From contig JADJLL010000035.1 in the NCBI GenBank assembly GCA_016710095.1, positions 1 to 49,685 on the forward strand: DNA of 49,685 nucleotides, read 5' to 3'. Shown here piece after piece: positions 8,930-17,536 of this stretch. The stretch comes from Candidatus Eiseniibacteriota bacterium. GTDB taxonomy: Bacteria; Eisenbacteria; RBG-16-71-46. The translations under genes and the position numbers were made by a program. The notes under the pieces were generated by a model. That model did no database searches. It was not told the DNA's origin and saw only the letters and a list, made by a program, of their open reading frames with translations. The first letter of the stretch is position 1; each line of letters starts with the position of its first letter.

Positions 8930-10296
8930 ACGCGGGCCGCGTGCGGTGCGCGGCGATGTTCGCGTTGTGGTGCGTCGCGGCGGCGGGCGCCGGTGCGGCG
9001 CACGCGCAGGCGATCGAGCCGCCGCCGGAAGCGACCGGCGAGGACTACACGCTCGAACGCGCCGACACGCTCGCCGACGGCACGGTCGAGACGAGCTGGT
9101 CCGCCGACGGCCGCGCCGGCGTCGCGCCACGCCGCGGCCAACGCCTGCGCTTTCGTGGCGCCGGCGCGAGCGCGAGCGTGCGCGAGGGCGCCGATCCGCT
9201 CGCGGGCGGCTCGCTCGATGCCGGCGTGCGTGGCGGCCGGCTGCGCGTCGGGCGGCTCGCACCGCGGTGGGGGCAGGGACTCGTGCTCGGCGGCGCGGCC
9301 GAACCCTGGGCGCGCGCGGCAGACGATCGCGGCGAGGGCGCCGAGTTCCGCGGCCGCAGCGGCAGCGGCGCGGAGTGGGCCGCCGCGGGCGAGGGCGCCG
9401 GACTCTTCGCGGGCACGTTCCAGAAGCGCCGGATCGCCGGAGCGCGCGCCGCGGCGGGCCCGTGCGCGCTCGGCTGGCTCGGCGACGGCGGCGCGCGCCA
9501 GTGCAGCGCCGCGTTCGATCACGACGTGGTCGCGCTCGAAGGCGCGTTCGACTCGCGCGGCCGCTGGCGCGCCGAAGCTTCTTCGCGCGCCGCGTTCGGC
9601 GCCACGGCGCTCGCATGGCGCGCGCGCGCCGGGCACGCGGCGTTCCGCTCGCTCGCCGAGCCGCGCCGCAGCGGTCCTTCGCGCGCGCTCGCGCTCACCG
9701 CGGCGCACGAACGCGCCGCCGCGGGGCTCGTCGCGCACGGCTCGCTCTGGGCCTTCGGGCCCGGCGTTGCCGGTTCGCGCGGTGCGCTTGAAGTGCACTG
9801 GCGGCTGGTCCACCATGCCGCCGTCGTCTTCGGCATCGAGGAACAGCACGGCACGCGCCGCGATCCCGCGTACTTCGCGCTCACGTCCGCCACGTCCGGC
9901 ATGAAGCAGGGCTGGTGGGCCGAGTGGCGCGGCGAGCGGGACGGACGCGAGCTCGCGCTGCGACACGAACTCTGGGGCGAGCGCGCATTCGCGCGATCGT
10001 CCCTGCGGCGGGCGCTGGTGGCCCGCGGCGGCACGCCGCTTCCGTTCGGCGGCGCACTCTCGCTGCAGCACGCGGTGTGGAGCGCGCGTTCCGGCGAACG
10101 GGTGTGGCTGCCGGAGGCCGGTGACGACCGCCTCACGTTGCGCGCGCTGTCGGGATCGGGGTCACGCACCCGGCTCGAAGTGGACGCGCCCGCCCTCGGC
10201 GGCCGCGTGCGCGCGGGCGTGACGTGGATGCAGGCCGCGACGGGCGCGCGAGCGCCCGGCTGGACGCTCGAATGGATTCGCAGGACACGGCTGTGA
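8926..10296 (+). CDS. Exported hypothetical protein, probable outer-membrane barrel-like
   Basis: 456 residues from GTG 8926, again with a GTGA overlap. It has a signal peptide (FALWCVAAAGAGAAHAQA). The mature protein contains an N-terminal segment (EDYTLERADTLADGT) followed by RLRVGRLAPRWGQGLVLGG, similar in style to ComEA/helix-hairpin-helix-associated barrel proteins of FCB genomes. Many alternating strands then run to the C-terminus WTLEWIRRTRL, with few hydrophobic helices and many Trp/Arg turns. Probably an outer-membrane barrel, but the family is not recognised. Third gene of the operon; the aminotransferase begins 60 bases later with its own ribosome binding site. Confidence 0.65.
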   Translation: MNAGRVRCAAMFALWCVAAAGAGAAHAQAIEPPPEATGEDYTLERADTLADGTVETSWSADGRAGVAPRRGQRLRFRGAGASASVREGADPLAGGSLDAGVRGGRLRVGRLAPRWGQGLVLGGAAEPWARAADDRGEGAEFRGRSGSGAEWAAAGEGAGLFAGTFQKRRIAGARAAAGPCALGWLGDGGARQCSAAFDHDVVALEGAFDSRGRWRAEASSRAAFGATALAWRARAGHAAFRSLAEPRRSGPSRALALTAAHERAAAGLVAHGSLWAFGPGVAGSRGALEVHWRLVHHAAVVFGIEEQHGTRRDPAYFALTSATSGMKQGWWAEWRGERDGRELALRHELWGERAFARSSLRRALVARGGTPLPFGGALSLQHAVWSARSGERVWLPEAGDDRLTLRALSGSGSRTRLEVDAPALGGRVRAGVTWMQAATGARAPGWTLEWIRRTRL

Positions 10297-10355
10297 CCGC
10301 GGCGCGCACGGGGCGCGCGCGCATCGGCCGTGCGGGCTTCACCCGAGGAGCCGTC

Positions 10356-11525
10356 ATGAGATTCACGCAGCGCATGGGACGCATCGTCACCGCCGCTTCC
10401 TTCGACATGCTCGCGCGCGGCAAGGCGCTCGAGGCCCAGGGACGCAGCGTCGTGCACCTCGGCATCGGCGAGCCGGACTTCGACACCCCGAAGCACATCC
10501 AGGAAGCGGCCACGGCCGCCATGGCCGCGGGCTGGACGCACTACGGACCCGCCGCCGGCCTGCCCGATTTCCGCAAGGCGATCGCCGCGAGCTGGAAGAC
10601 GCGCCGCGGCATTCCGTGCGAGGCCGCCAACGTCGTCGTGACGCCGGGCGCCAAGCAGGTGCTGCTGTTCGCCATGCTCGCGCTGCTCGAGCCGGGCGAC
10701 GAAGTGATCATTCCGAGCCCGGCCTTCCCGAACTACGCGTCCATCGCGAACTTCCTCGAGGCGCGCGTCGTGCCCACGCCGCTGCTGCCCGAGAAGCAGT
10801 TCGACCTCGACATCGACGCGCTGCGCGCGCGCATCACCGACCGCACGCGCATGCTCATCCTGAACACGCCGCACAACCCGACGGGCGGCGCGATCTCCGA
10901 CGCGTCGCTGCACGCGGTGCGCGAGCTGGTGCTCAAGCACGGCTTCACGGTCGTGGCCGACGACATCTACGGCGACATGCTCTACGACGGGAAGTTCACG
11001 GCGTTCGGCTCGCTGCCCGGCATGTTCGAGCACACGATCACCGTGGACGGCTTCTCGAAGACGTACGCGATGACCGGCTGGCGTCTCGGCTTCGGCATCA
11101 TGAACGAGGCGCTCGCGAAGCACATGTCCACGCTCATGAACAACTCGTCGTCGTGCGTGCCGCCGTTCATCCAGAAGGCCGGCATCGCGGCGCTCGAAGG
11201 GCCGCAGGACGAGCTGCTCGCGATGGTCGCGGAGTTCCGCAAGCGCCGCGACGTGGTCGTGAACGGGCTCAACGCGATCCCGGGCGTGCACTGCCCGATG
11301 CCTCCGGGCGCGTTCTACGCGTTCCCGCGCATCGACGGCACGGGGCTCACCTCGGGCCAGATCGCCGACCGGCTGCTCGACGAAGCCGGCGTGGTGACGC
11401 TGCCGGGCACCGGCTTCGGCGCCGAGGGCGAGGGCTACATCCGGCTCAGTTACGCGAACTCGATCCCGAACCTCGAAGAGGGTGTGCGCCGCATCGGGGC
11501 GTTCCTCGCGAGCGTGCGCGCCTGA
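10356..11525 (+). CDS. Class I/II pyridoxal-phosphate aminotransferase
   Basis: 389 residues from ATG 10356, with GAGGAG at 10345-10350. Fold-type I motifs are complete: HLGIGEPDFDTP, WTHYGPAAGLPDFRKAI, VTPGAKQVLLF, ILNTPHNPTGG, VVADDIYGDMLYDG, the Schiff-base lysine in TVDGFSKTYAMTGWRLG and the carboxylate-binding Arg in GYIRLSYANS. This is the aspartate/aromatic aminotransferase subgroup that uses 2-oxoglutarate; the amino-acid substrate cannot be read. Cytosolic. A strong hairpin terminator follows the stop, so transcription from upstream probably ends here. Confidence 0.92.
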   Translation: MRFTQRMGRIVTAASFDMLARGKALEAQGRSVVHLGIGEPDFDTPKHIQEAATAAMAAGWTHYGPAAGLPDFRKAIAASWKTRRGIPCEAANVVVTPGAKQVLLFAMLALLEPGDEVIIPSPAFPNYASIANFLEARVVPTPLLPEKQFDLDIDALRARITDRTRMLILNTPHNPTGGAISDASLHAVRELVLKHGFTVVADDIYGDMLYDGKFTAFGSLPGMFEHTITVDGFSKTYAMTGWRLGFGIMNEALAKHMSTLMNNSSSCVPPFIQKAGIAALEGPQDELLAMVAEFRKRRDVVVNGLNAIPGVHCPMPPGAFYAFPRIDGTGLTSGQIADRLLDEAGVVTLPGTGFGAEGEGYIRLSYANSIPNLEEGVRRIGAFLASVRA

Positions 11526-11547
11526 CCAACGTTCGACACCGCTGTTC

Positions 11548-11584
11548 ACGCCGCCGTCGCCACGGGTGACGGCGGCGTTCCTTT
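11548..11584 (+). terminator. Rho-independent terminator after the aminotransferase
   Basis: An 11-bp stem ACGCCGCCGTC / GACGGCGGCGT closes a nine-base loop and is followed by the pyrimidine-rich TCCTTTG. It lies 22 bases after the stop codon. Confidence 0.75.
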
Positions 11585-11708
11585 GCGCGCGCGCAAGCCC
11601 GTGTCACGGCGTGGCGCGCGCTTCGGCACCGTGCGTGCAAAGGAGTGGCGCGTCGCCGCCGCTCGGCGCGACGGTCCGCCACGCACCGCCCCCGCATGGG
11701 AGCACCTC

Positions 11709-12371
11709 ATGCGCCTGCCTCACTCCGCTGCACTGCTCACGCTTTCGCTCTTCGCCGCCGTCGCGTTCGGCGCCGCCTTCGCGGCCGCCGCCGCCCGCGC
11801 CTCGACGCCCGTGCTCGGGACGGTCCGCCTGAACGAGATCCTCGCCGGGCCCGCCCAGGACTGGGACGGCTCCGGTGTGTTCTCGTCGCGCGACGACGAG
11901 TGGGTCGAGATCGCCAACACCGGCGGCGCGCTCGTGGACCTGTCGGCGTACTTCCTCACCGACGCCGACTCGGTGCGGCGCTACGCCTTCACCGGCACGC
12001 TCGCTCCGGGCGAGCTGCGCTGGGTGAGCGGCAAGATGTCGTACGACTGGGAGCGCGCGACCGGCTTCTCGGCGGTCGGGCTGTCGCTCGGCAACAGCGG
12101 CGACTCGGTGCTGCTCTGGCAGCGCGTGGGCGCCGACAGCACGATCGTGGACGCGTACACCTACCGAAGCCACGAGGCCGCGGCGGACCGCGCGATCGGT
12201 CGCGACCTCGTGAGCGGGGAGTGGCAGCTGTTCGACGCGCTCAACCCGTACACGGGCACGCTCACGCCGCCGGGCAACCACTGTGCGCCCACTCCGGCGG
12301 TCGCCAACGCCTGCGGCGGCACGCCCGTCACCCCGACCACCTGGGGGCGGCTCAAGACGCTCTATCGCTGA
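11709..12371 (+). CDS. Secreted lamin-tail-domain protein ending in a TWG-x-x-K-x-LYR tail
   Basis: 220 residues from ATG 11709 (GGGAG six bases upstream). A signal peptide spans about residues 1-32 (LLTLSLFAAVAFGAAFAAAA, cleavage near ARA-ST). A lamin-tail domain follows (GTVRLNEILAGPAQDWDG, DDEWVEIANTGGALVDLSAY, then DSVLLWQRVG). After a Pro/Thr-rich spacer with two cysteines, the protein ends exactly at TTWGRLKTLYR. The same terminal motif closes four proteins of an unrelated domain family at 34.0-37.8 kb, so it looks like a detachable C-terminal module, perhaps a sorting or outer-membrane-anchoring signal. The gene stands alone between two terminators. Confidence 0.82.
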   Translation: MRLPHSAALLTLSLFAAVAFGAAFAAAAARASTPVLGTVRLNEILAGPAQDWDGSGVFSSRDDEWVEIANTGGALVDLSAYFLTDADSVRRYAFTGTLAPGELRWVSGKMSYDWERATGFSAVGLSLGNSGDSVLLWQRVGADSTIVDAYTYRSHEAAADRAIGRDLVSGEWQLFDALNPYTGTLTPPGNHCAPTPAVANACGGTPVTPTTWGRLKTLYR

Positions 12372-12412
12372 ACGCCGCGCGCCCGCCCGGACGGCGCGAG
12401 CCAGCCCGGCGT

Positions 12413-12454
12413 CCCGGCCCGGCTGCCGCGAACGCGAGCGGCATCCGGGCCGGG
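12413..12454 (+). terminator. Long GC hairpin after the lamin-tail protein gene
   Basis: CCCGGCCCGG-C-TGCCGC pairs with GCGGCA-T-CCGGGCCGGG around a short loop. There is no T-tract, but it is very stable and correctly placed, 42 bases after the stop. Confidence 0.55.
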
Positions 12455-12468
12455 CGCGGCCCGCCTGT

Positions 12469-12497
12469 TTGACGAAATCGCCTTCCGCCCCTACATT
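12469..12497 (+). promoter_or_regulatory. Promoter of tRNA-Leu
   Basis: TTGACG (12469-12474), a 17-base spacer and TACATT (12492-12497), ending 17 bases before the mature tRNA 5' end. This is one of the best sigma-70-like matches in the window. Confidence 0.6.
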
Positions 12498-12514
12498 TCG
12501 CGCCCCGATTGAGT

Positions 12515-12601
12515 GCGGAAGTGGCGGAACTGGCAGACGCACTAGATTCAGGTTCTAGCGCCCGCAAGGGTGTGGGGGTTCAAATCCCCCCTTCCGCACC
12601 A
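12515..12601 (+). tRNA. tRNA-Leu (CAG)
   Basis: Acceptor stem GCGGAAG/CTTCCGC, anticodon arm CTAGA-TTCAGGT-TCTAG with anticodon CAG at 12549-12551, a long class II variable arm and a T-arm with GGTTCAAATCC. The CCA end is encoded (12599-12601). It is the only class II tRNA seen here. Confidence 0.96.
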
Positions 12602-12728
12602 TCAATCACTTTCAGGCCAGCCAACCGGTGACTCGCCGGTCGCGGAGCATCGCGTGGCCGGCCCGCGCGAAAGCGACGCCAACGCGACCTGACCGGGCGT
12701 CGCCCGCCCGGAGGGGGGCGAGAAACTC

Positions 12729-13208
12729 ATGACCTCGCCGACGGAATCCTCCGACCGCCTGATCGCCCAGAATCGCAGGGCGCACCACGACTTCGCGATC
12801 CTCGACACGATCGAGGCCGGACTCGTGCTCGCGGGCACCGAGGTCAAGAGCCTGCGCGGCGGCAAGGCGAGCCTGGCCGAGTCCTTCGCCACGATCGACA
12901 ACGGCGAAGTGTTCGTGCGCCAGATGCACATCCCGCCCTACGAGCAGGGCAACCGCTGGAATCTCGACCCCGTGCGCACGCGCAAGCTGCTGCTGCACCG
13001 CGAAGAGATCCTGAAGCTGCAGAAGGCGGTCGCGCAGAAGGGGCAGACGCTCATTCCCCTCAAGCTCTACTTCCACAAGGGCCGCGCCAAGCTGCTGCTC
13101 GGCATCGCGAAGGGCAAGAAGTCGCACGACAAGCGCGCTTCGATCGCCGACCGTGACGCCAAGCGCGAGATCGCCCGCGCCCGCCGTGGCTCGGAGCGAG
13201 GCGAGTGA
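12729..13208 (+). CDS. smpB: SsrA-binding protein SmpB
   Basis: 159 residues, the usual family length. Diagnostic segments are QNRRAHHDFAILDTIEAG, LAGTEVKSLRGGKASLAESF, YEQGNRWNLDPVRTRKLLLH and the basic C-terminal tail with the family G-K-K-S-H-D-K-R motif, which enters the decoding centre. SmpB binds the tRNA-like domain of tmRNA and delivers it to stalled ribosomes; the tmRNA gene itself is at 22451-22814. The start ATG 12729 is preceded by GGAGGGG. It overlaps the amidase start by GTGA, so the two may be co-translated. Confidence 0.96.
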   Translation: MTSPTESSDRLIAQNRRAHHDFAILDTIEAGLVLAGTEVKSLRGGKASLAESFATIDNGEVFVRQMHIPPYEQGNRWNLDPVRTRKLLLHREEILKLQKAVAQKGQTLIPLKLYFHKGRAKLLLGIAKGKKSHDKRASIADRDAKREIARARRGSERGE

Positions 13209-14620
13209 AAGCTGTCGCGCGCGTCCTCGCCGTCGCGCTCGCGCTGACGGCCGCGATCGCCGTTCCGCTCGCGCAGCGCTCGCGCGCGCAGGAGTCCGCG
13301 CCGCCGTCCGTGGCGCGACCCGTCGCCGGGCCGCTCAGCGCCGCGATCAAGCAGATCGACGGCACGCCGTGCGTGGGCGCCAACGAACTCGCGCGGCTGC
13401 TCGACGGCGCCAAGTACTGGCGCGCGGACGTGCGCAAGCTGGTCATTCGCGCGAACGGCCATCGCATCACGTTCACCGCCGACAACCCGATCGTGCTGCT
13501 CGACGACCGCACGCTGCGGCTTTCCTCGCCCGTGCGCTCGCTCGGCGGCGAGCTGCAGGTGCCGATCGAGTTCATCCCGATGCTGCCGCGCGATTCGTCG
13601 GAGAGCTCGCAGGGCCGCCTCGTGGTGGACGCGAACGGCTCGCGCCTGCGCCTCGTGCCGCCCGGCGGCTACGTGGGTTCGCCGCGCATCACGGTCGAGC
13701 CCGGCGAAACGCGCATCGTGATGAGCGGCGAAGGCGCCGCCACGGCCGCGGTCACCGGCCGCGACCGCGCGCACCTGCGCGTGCGCCTGCCCGGCGTGTT
13801 CGCGGGCGAGCTGCCCGATTCGCTCGATCCGGCCGCGCTCGTCTCGAGCGTGCGGCGCGTCGGCACGAGCGACGCGGTCACCTTCGAGTTCGCGGTGTCG
13901 CCCGAAGCGATCGGCTGGCGGCTCGACACGCAGCCCGGCCGCGCGACGCTCGTGCTCGCGCGCTCCGGCGCCGCGCTCCAGCCGTTCGCGCCCGAGAGCC
14001 CGGCCGGCCCGCGCCCGATGCGCGTCGTCGTGCTCGATCCCGCGCACGGCGGCGACGACGCCGGCGTGCAGGCCGACGGCGCGGTCGAAAAGACGCTCGC
14101 GCTCGACCTCGCGAAGCGCGTCGCCACGGAGCTCGAGCGGCGCGGCGTGCGCGCCGTGCTCACGCGCGCCGACGACCGCGTGCTCACCACCGCCGCGCGC
14201 GCCGAGATCGCGAACCGCGCCCGCGCCGACGTGGTGGTGTCGCTGCACTTCGACGGCTTCCAGTCGCCGCGCGCGCGCGGCGCGATCGTCTACTGCCCGG
14301 CCGCGTCCTTCGCCGAGACGCCGGGCGACGCCGCCTCGGGGCTCACGCCCTGGCGCGACGTCGCCACGCGCCACGCACCGCAGGCGCGCGCGCTCGCCGA
14401 GGCGCTCGCGACGTCGCTCGAGAACGCGGCGCAGGGTCCCGCGCGCGTGCGCGAGCGGCTCACGCAGCCGCTGCTCGGCGTCAACGCTCCCGGCGTCACG
14501 CTCGAATGCGCGACGCTCACGAACGCGGCCGATCGCGCCCGCGTGACCACCGGAGCGGGCCTGCAGGCGCTCGCGGTGGCGATCACCGACGGCCTGCTCG
14601 CGTGGCAGCGCCATGAATAA
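13205..14620 (+). CDS. N-acetylmuramoyl-L-alanine amidase (AmiC type, Amidase_3)
   Basis: 471 residues from GTG 13205, with an N-terminal export signal (VARVLAVALALTAAIAVPLA, then RSRAQ). Residues about 40-125 resemble a copper-amine-oxidase-N-type domain and 155-260 an AMIN-like beta domain that would bind the cell envelope. The catalytic Amidase_3 domain begins at RVVVLDPAHGGDDAG. Zinc ligands can be read as His in DPAHGG, Glu in VEKTLAL and His in VSLHFDG; the catalytic Glu is in the final TLECATLTN. It cleaves the amide bond between MurNAc and the stem peptide in the periplasm. It overlaps the GerM-domain gene by eight bases. Confidence 0.92.
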   Translation: MKAVARVLAVALALTAAIAVPLAQRSRAQESAPPSVARPVAGPLSAAIKQIDGTPCVGANELARLLDGAKYWRADVRKLVIRANGHRITFTADNPIVLLDDRTLRLSSPVRSLGGELQVPIEFIPMLPRDSSESSQGRLVVDANGSRLRLVPPGGYVGSPRITVEPGETRIVMSGEGAATAAVTGRDRAHLRVRLPGVFAGELPDSLDPAALVSSVRRVGTSDAVTFEFAVSPEAIGWRLDTQPGRATLVLARSGAALQPFAPESPAGPRPMRVVVLDPAHGGDDAGVQADGAVEKTLALDLAKRVATELERRGVRAVLTRADDRVLTTAARAEIANRARADVVVSLHFDGFQSPRARGAIVYCPAASFAETPGDAASGLTPWRDVATRHAPQARALAEALATSLENAAQGPARVRERLTQPLLGVNAPGVTLECATLTNAADRARVTTGAGLQALAVAITDGLLAWQRHE

Positions 14621-15161
14621 GCGCCGGCTCCTGATCGCACTCGCCGTGCTCGCCGCCGTCGTCGTGGCGGGCGTCGCCGGCTGGCGGCTCTATCGCTCGC
14701 GCGAAGCCGTTCCCGTCACCAGCATGGTGGATTCCACGCAGGCGGGCGTGCGCGCGATGACGCTCTGGTTCGCCGACGACAGCGGCGACTCGCTCGTCGC
14801 CGAGACGCGCGAAATGCTCGAGGCCGAGGACCTGCACGGCCGCGTGTCCACGCTCGTCGCGGCGCTGGGGCAGGGGCCGACGCGCCGAGGGGTGGCCGCG
14901 CTGCCGCCCGGCACGACCGTGCTGCACGCCTACCTCGACGACACCGGCATGCTCACGCTGGACCTTTCGCGCGCGTTCCAGCAGGGTTTCCGCGGCGGCA
15001 CCCGCGCGGAGGAACTCGCGGTGGGCTCGCTCGTGCGCACGCTCGGCTCGAACGTGCCCGAGGCGCACCGCGTGCTCGTCGTGTGCAACGGAGCGCCGAT
15101 CGCATCGCTGGCCGGGCACGTGCCGCTCGACCAGCCGCTCGACCTGCAGGACTGGCCTTAG
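14613..15161 (+). CDS. GerM-domain (sporulation/spore germination domain) membrane-anchored protein
   Basis: 182 residues from ATG 14613. One N-terminal membrane anchor (KRRLLIALAVLAAVVVAGVA) is followed by a GerMN domain: MTLWFADDSGDSLVAETREM, LVAALGQGPTRRGVAALPPG and VLHAYLDDTGMLTLDLSRAF. The domain is widespread in non-sporulating bacteria next to amidase, murI, rph and rdgB, as here, which points to a cell-wall function rather than sporulation. It would lie in the periplasm, tethered to the inner membrane. Eight bases overlap the amidase gene upstream, and murI follows after 14 bases. Confidence 0.88.
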   Translation: MNKRRLLIALAVLAAVVVAGVAGWRLYRSREAVPVTSMVDSTQAGVRAMTLWFADDSGDSLVAETREMLEAEDLHGRVSTLVAALGQGPTRRGVAALPPGTTVLHAYLDDTGMLTLDLSRAFQQGFRGGTRAEELAVGSLVRTLGSNVPEAHRVLVVCNGAPIASLAGHVPLDQPLDLQDWP

Positions 15162-15175
15162 ACCCAAGGACTTCC

Positions 15176-16060
15176 ATGCCCGCGACTCACGATCCGCGTC
15201 CCATCGGCGTGTTCGACTCCGGCATCGGCGGACTGACCGCCGTGCGGGAGATCTTCCGCCAGCTTCCGAACGAGTCGGTCGTGTACTTCGGCGACACGGC
15301 GCGGCTGCCGTACGGCAACAAGTCGAAGGAAACGGTGACGCGCTTCTCGGTCGAGATCGCGTCGTTCCTCGTGCGGCAGAACGTGAAGTGCATCGTGGTC
15401 GCGTGCAACACGGCGTCGAGCCACGCGCTCGACGCGCTGCGGATGCGCTGGGAACTGCCGGTGATCGGCGTGATCGAGCCGGCCGCGAAGGCCGCCGTCG
15501 CGCAGAGCCCGCACGGCCTGATCGGCGTCGTCGGCACGCTCGCCACCGTCGGCAGCGGCGCGTACCTCGAAGCGATCCACAAGCTCGTGCCCGGTGCGAA
15601 CGTGCTGTCGCGCGCGTGCCCGCTGTTCGTGCCGCTCGTCGAGGAAGGCTGGCTCGACCATCACGTCACGCACCTCGTCGCCGAGGAGTATCTCGCCGAG
15701 CTGCGCGCCGCGAACCTCGAGAGCCTCATCCTCGGCTGCACGCACTACCCGCTGCTCGCGCCGCTGCTCCACGAACTCATGGGGCCCGCGGTGAAGCTCG
15801 TGGACTCGGGCGCCGAAGCCGCGCGCGCGACCGCGCAGCTGCTCGCCGAGCGCGGCCAGCTCGCGGCCGATCCCGGTTCCCGCGGGCCGCAGCACCACTT
15901 CTTTCTTTCCGACGAGCCGCGCCGCCGCAGTTTCGCGCGCGTGGCACAGACGTTCCTGGGCCGTCCGCTGCCGCACGTCACGGTCGTCGACCAGACCGAC
16001 CTGCCGTGGTTCGAGCGCGCCCATGCCCACCCCGACCTTTCCGGAGGAAATCCCGCGTGA
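15176..16060 (+). CDS. murI: Glutamate racemase
   Basis: 294 residues from ATG 15176 with AAGGA just upstream. The family signatures are IGVFDSGIGGLTAVREI, YFGDTARLPYGNKS, VVACNTASSHALD (first catalytic Cys) and LILGCTHYPLLAPLL (second catalytic Cys). It converts L-glutamate to D-glutamate for peptidoglycan stem peptides in the cytoplasm, consistent with the neighbouring amidase. The C-terminal 30 residues (from HPDLSGGNPA back) exceed the core fold slightly. The stop overlaps the rph start as GTGA. Confidence 0.96.
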   Translation: MPATHDPRPIGVFDSGIGGLTAVREIFRQLPNESVVYFGDTARLPYGNKSKETVTRFSVEIASFLVRQNVKCIVVACNTASSHALDALRMRWELPVIGVIEPAAKAAVAQSPHGLIGVVGTLATVGSGAYLEAIHKLVPGANVLSRACPLFVPLVEEGWLDHHVTHLVAEEYLAELRAANLESLILGCTHYPLLAPLLHELMGPAVKLVDSGAEAARATAQLLAERGQLAADPGSRGPQHHFFLSDEPRRRSFARVAQTFLGRPLPHVTVVDQTDLPWFERAHAHPDLSGGNPA

Positions 16061-16893
16061 CCCGCAAGCCCCAGCCCATCCGTGAATCCGAAGCGCGCGT
16101 CCACGAGCCCGAAGCGTTCCAGCGTCACGACGGCCGCTCCCCGAAGCAGCCGCGCGCGTTCAAGATCGAACGCGGCGTGATGTCGCACGCCGAAGGTTCG
16201 GCGATGGTGCACATGGGCCGCACGCGCGTGCTCGTCACCGCCAGCGTCGAGGAGAGCGTGCCGGGCTGGATGCGCAACACGGGCAAGGGCTGGGTGACCG
16301 CGGAGTACGCGATGCTGCCGCGCGCGACGGGCTCGCGCACGCCGCGCACGAGCCAGACGGGCGGACGCGCGCAGGAGATCCAGCGCCTCATCGGGCGCTC
16401 GCTCCGCGCGGTGACCGACCTCACGGCGTTCGGCGAACGCACGATCACGGTGGACTGCGACGTGATCGAGGCCGACGGCGGCACGCGCACCGCGGCGATC
16501 AACGGCGCGCTCGTGGCGCTGCACGACGCCTTCGTGACGCTGTCGAACCAGAACGCGCTCCGGCACGCGCCGCTGCGCGACGCGGTCGCCGCGATCTCGG
16601 TCGGCGTCGTGAAGGGTGTGCCGTGCCTCGACCTCGACTACATCGAGGATTCGAGCGCCGAAGTGGACATGAACGTCGTGATGACGGGCTCGGGCCGCTT
16701 CGTCGAAGTGCAGGGCACGGGCGAGGGCGCGACGTTCTCGGACGCCGACATGCGCGACATGCTGCGCGTCGCGCGATCGGGGATCCGCCGCATCGTGGCG
16801 TCGCAGCGCAAGCTGCTCGGCGGCTCGGGACTGCTGCCGGAGGCGCTCCCGCCGTCGTCCGCCAAGGCGGCGCCGGAGGCGCCGAACAAGTGA
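16057..16893 (+). CDS. rph: Ribonuclease PH
   Basis: 278 residues from GTG 16057 with GGAGG at 16043-16047. Family motifs are GSAMVHMGRTRVLVTASVEE, GWVTAEYAMLPRATGSR, GGRAQEIQRLIGRSLRAV, TVDCDVIEADGGTRTAAING, the phosphate-binding/active-site region, and CLDLDYIEDSSAEVDMNVVM. It is a phosphorolytic 3'-exoribonuclease trimming tRNA 3' ends. The first 30 residues (HEPEAFQRHDGRSPKQPR) extend the usual N-terminus, which normally begins near the R-x-D-G-R motif. The tail is Ala/Pro-rich and overlaps rdgB by GTGA. Confidence 0.95.
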   Translation: MTRKPQPIRESEARVHEPEAFQRHDGRSPKQPRAFKIERGVMSHAEGSAMVHMGRTRVLVTASVEESVPGWMRNTGKGWVTAEYAMLPRATGSRTPRTSQTGGRAQEIQRLIGRSLRAVTDLTAFGERTITVDCDVIEADGGTRTAAINGALVALHDAFVTLSNQNALRHAPLRDAVAAISVGVVKGVPCLDLDYIEDSSAEVDMNVVMTGSGRFVEVQGTGEGATFSDADMRDMLRVARSGIRRIVASQRKLLGGSGLLPEALPPSSAKAAPEAPNK

Positions 16894-17474
16894 AGTACGT
16901 CCTCGCGACGTTCAACCGCGACAAGGCGCGCGAGCTGCAGGCGATCCTCGCGCTGCCCGGCGTCGAGATCGTGCCGCTCGCCGACTGGCCGGGCGCGGTC
17001 TCGCCGGAAGAGAACGGCGTCTCACTTCTCGAGAACGCGCGCATCAAGGCGCGCGCGGCGCTCGCGCTGACCGGGCTGCCGTCGATCGCCGACGACACGG
17101 GACTCGAAGTCGACGCGCTGGACGGCGCGCCCGGCATTCACGCCGCGCGCTTCGCCGGCCCCGACGCGACCTACGCGGACAACGTCGCGAAGCTGCTGCG
17201 CGAACTCGCCGCGCGTCCCGGAGCGCCGCGCACCGCGCGTTTCCGCACGTGCTGCGTCGCGCTGTTCCCGGACGGCGTCGAGCTGTCGGCGGACGGCGTG
17301 CTCGAGGGAATCATCTCGGAAACCCCACGTGGTACCCACGGGTTCGGCTACGACCCCGTGTTTCAGATGCCAGATAGCCGGTCGCTCGCGGAAATTCCCG
17401 CTTCCGAGAAAAACGCCGTCTCGCATCGCGCCCGCGCTGTGCGTAGTCTGGCGGCGCTGCTGGCGCAGCGATAG
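16890..17474 (+). CDS. rdgB: dITP/XTP pyrophosphatase (RdgB/HAM1)
   Basis: 194 residues from GTG 16890. The N-terminal motif LATFNRDKARELQAIL, then NARIKARAAL, the catalytic SIADDTGLEVDALDGAPG, and TPRGTHGFGYDPVF with SHRARA near the end form the complete HAM1 signature. The enzyme hydrolyses deaminated purine nucleoside triphosphates (XTP, dITP) to monophosphates. The rph-rdgB adjacency is a common conserved pair. No strong terminator separates it from the histidine kinase gene, which starts 62 bases later. Confidence 0.95.
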   Translation: MKYVLATFNRDKARELQAILALPGVEIVPLADWPGAVSPEENGVSLLENARIKARAALALTGLPSIADDTGLEVDALDGAPGIHAARFAGPDATYADNVAKLLRELAARPGAPRTARFRTCCVALFPDGVELSADGVLEGIISETPRGTHGFGYDPVFQMPDSRSLAEIPASEKNAVSHRARAVRSLAALLAQR

Positions 17475-17536
17475 CAGAAGCGGTCACCAGCCTTACCCCC
17501 GAGAGGCGGATCGCGCCCATTCGCCCGAGAGGCTCG

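Noticed and set aside
6578..9616. 1012-codon minus-strand frame opposite the lamin-tail operon
   Set aside because: Arg/Ala/Pro-rich antisense shadow; the plus strand has signal peptides, lipobox and coupled starts.
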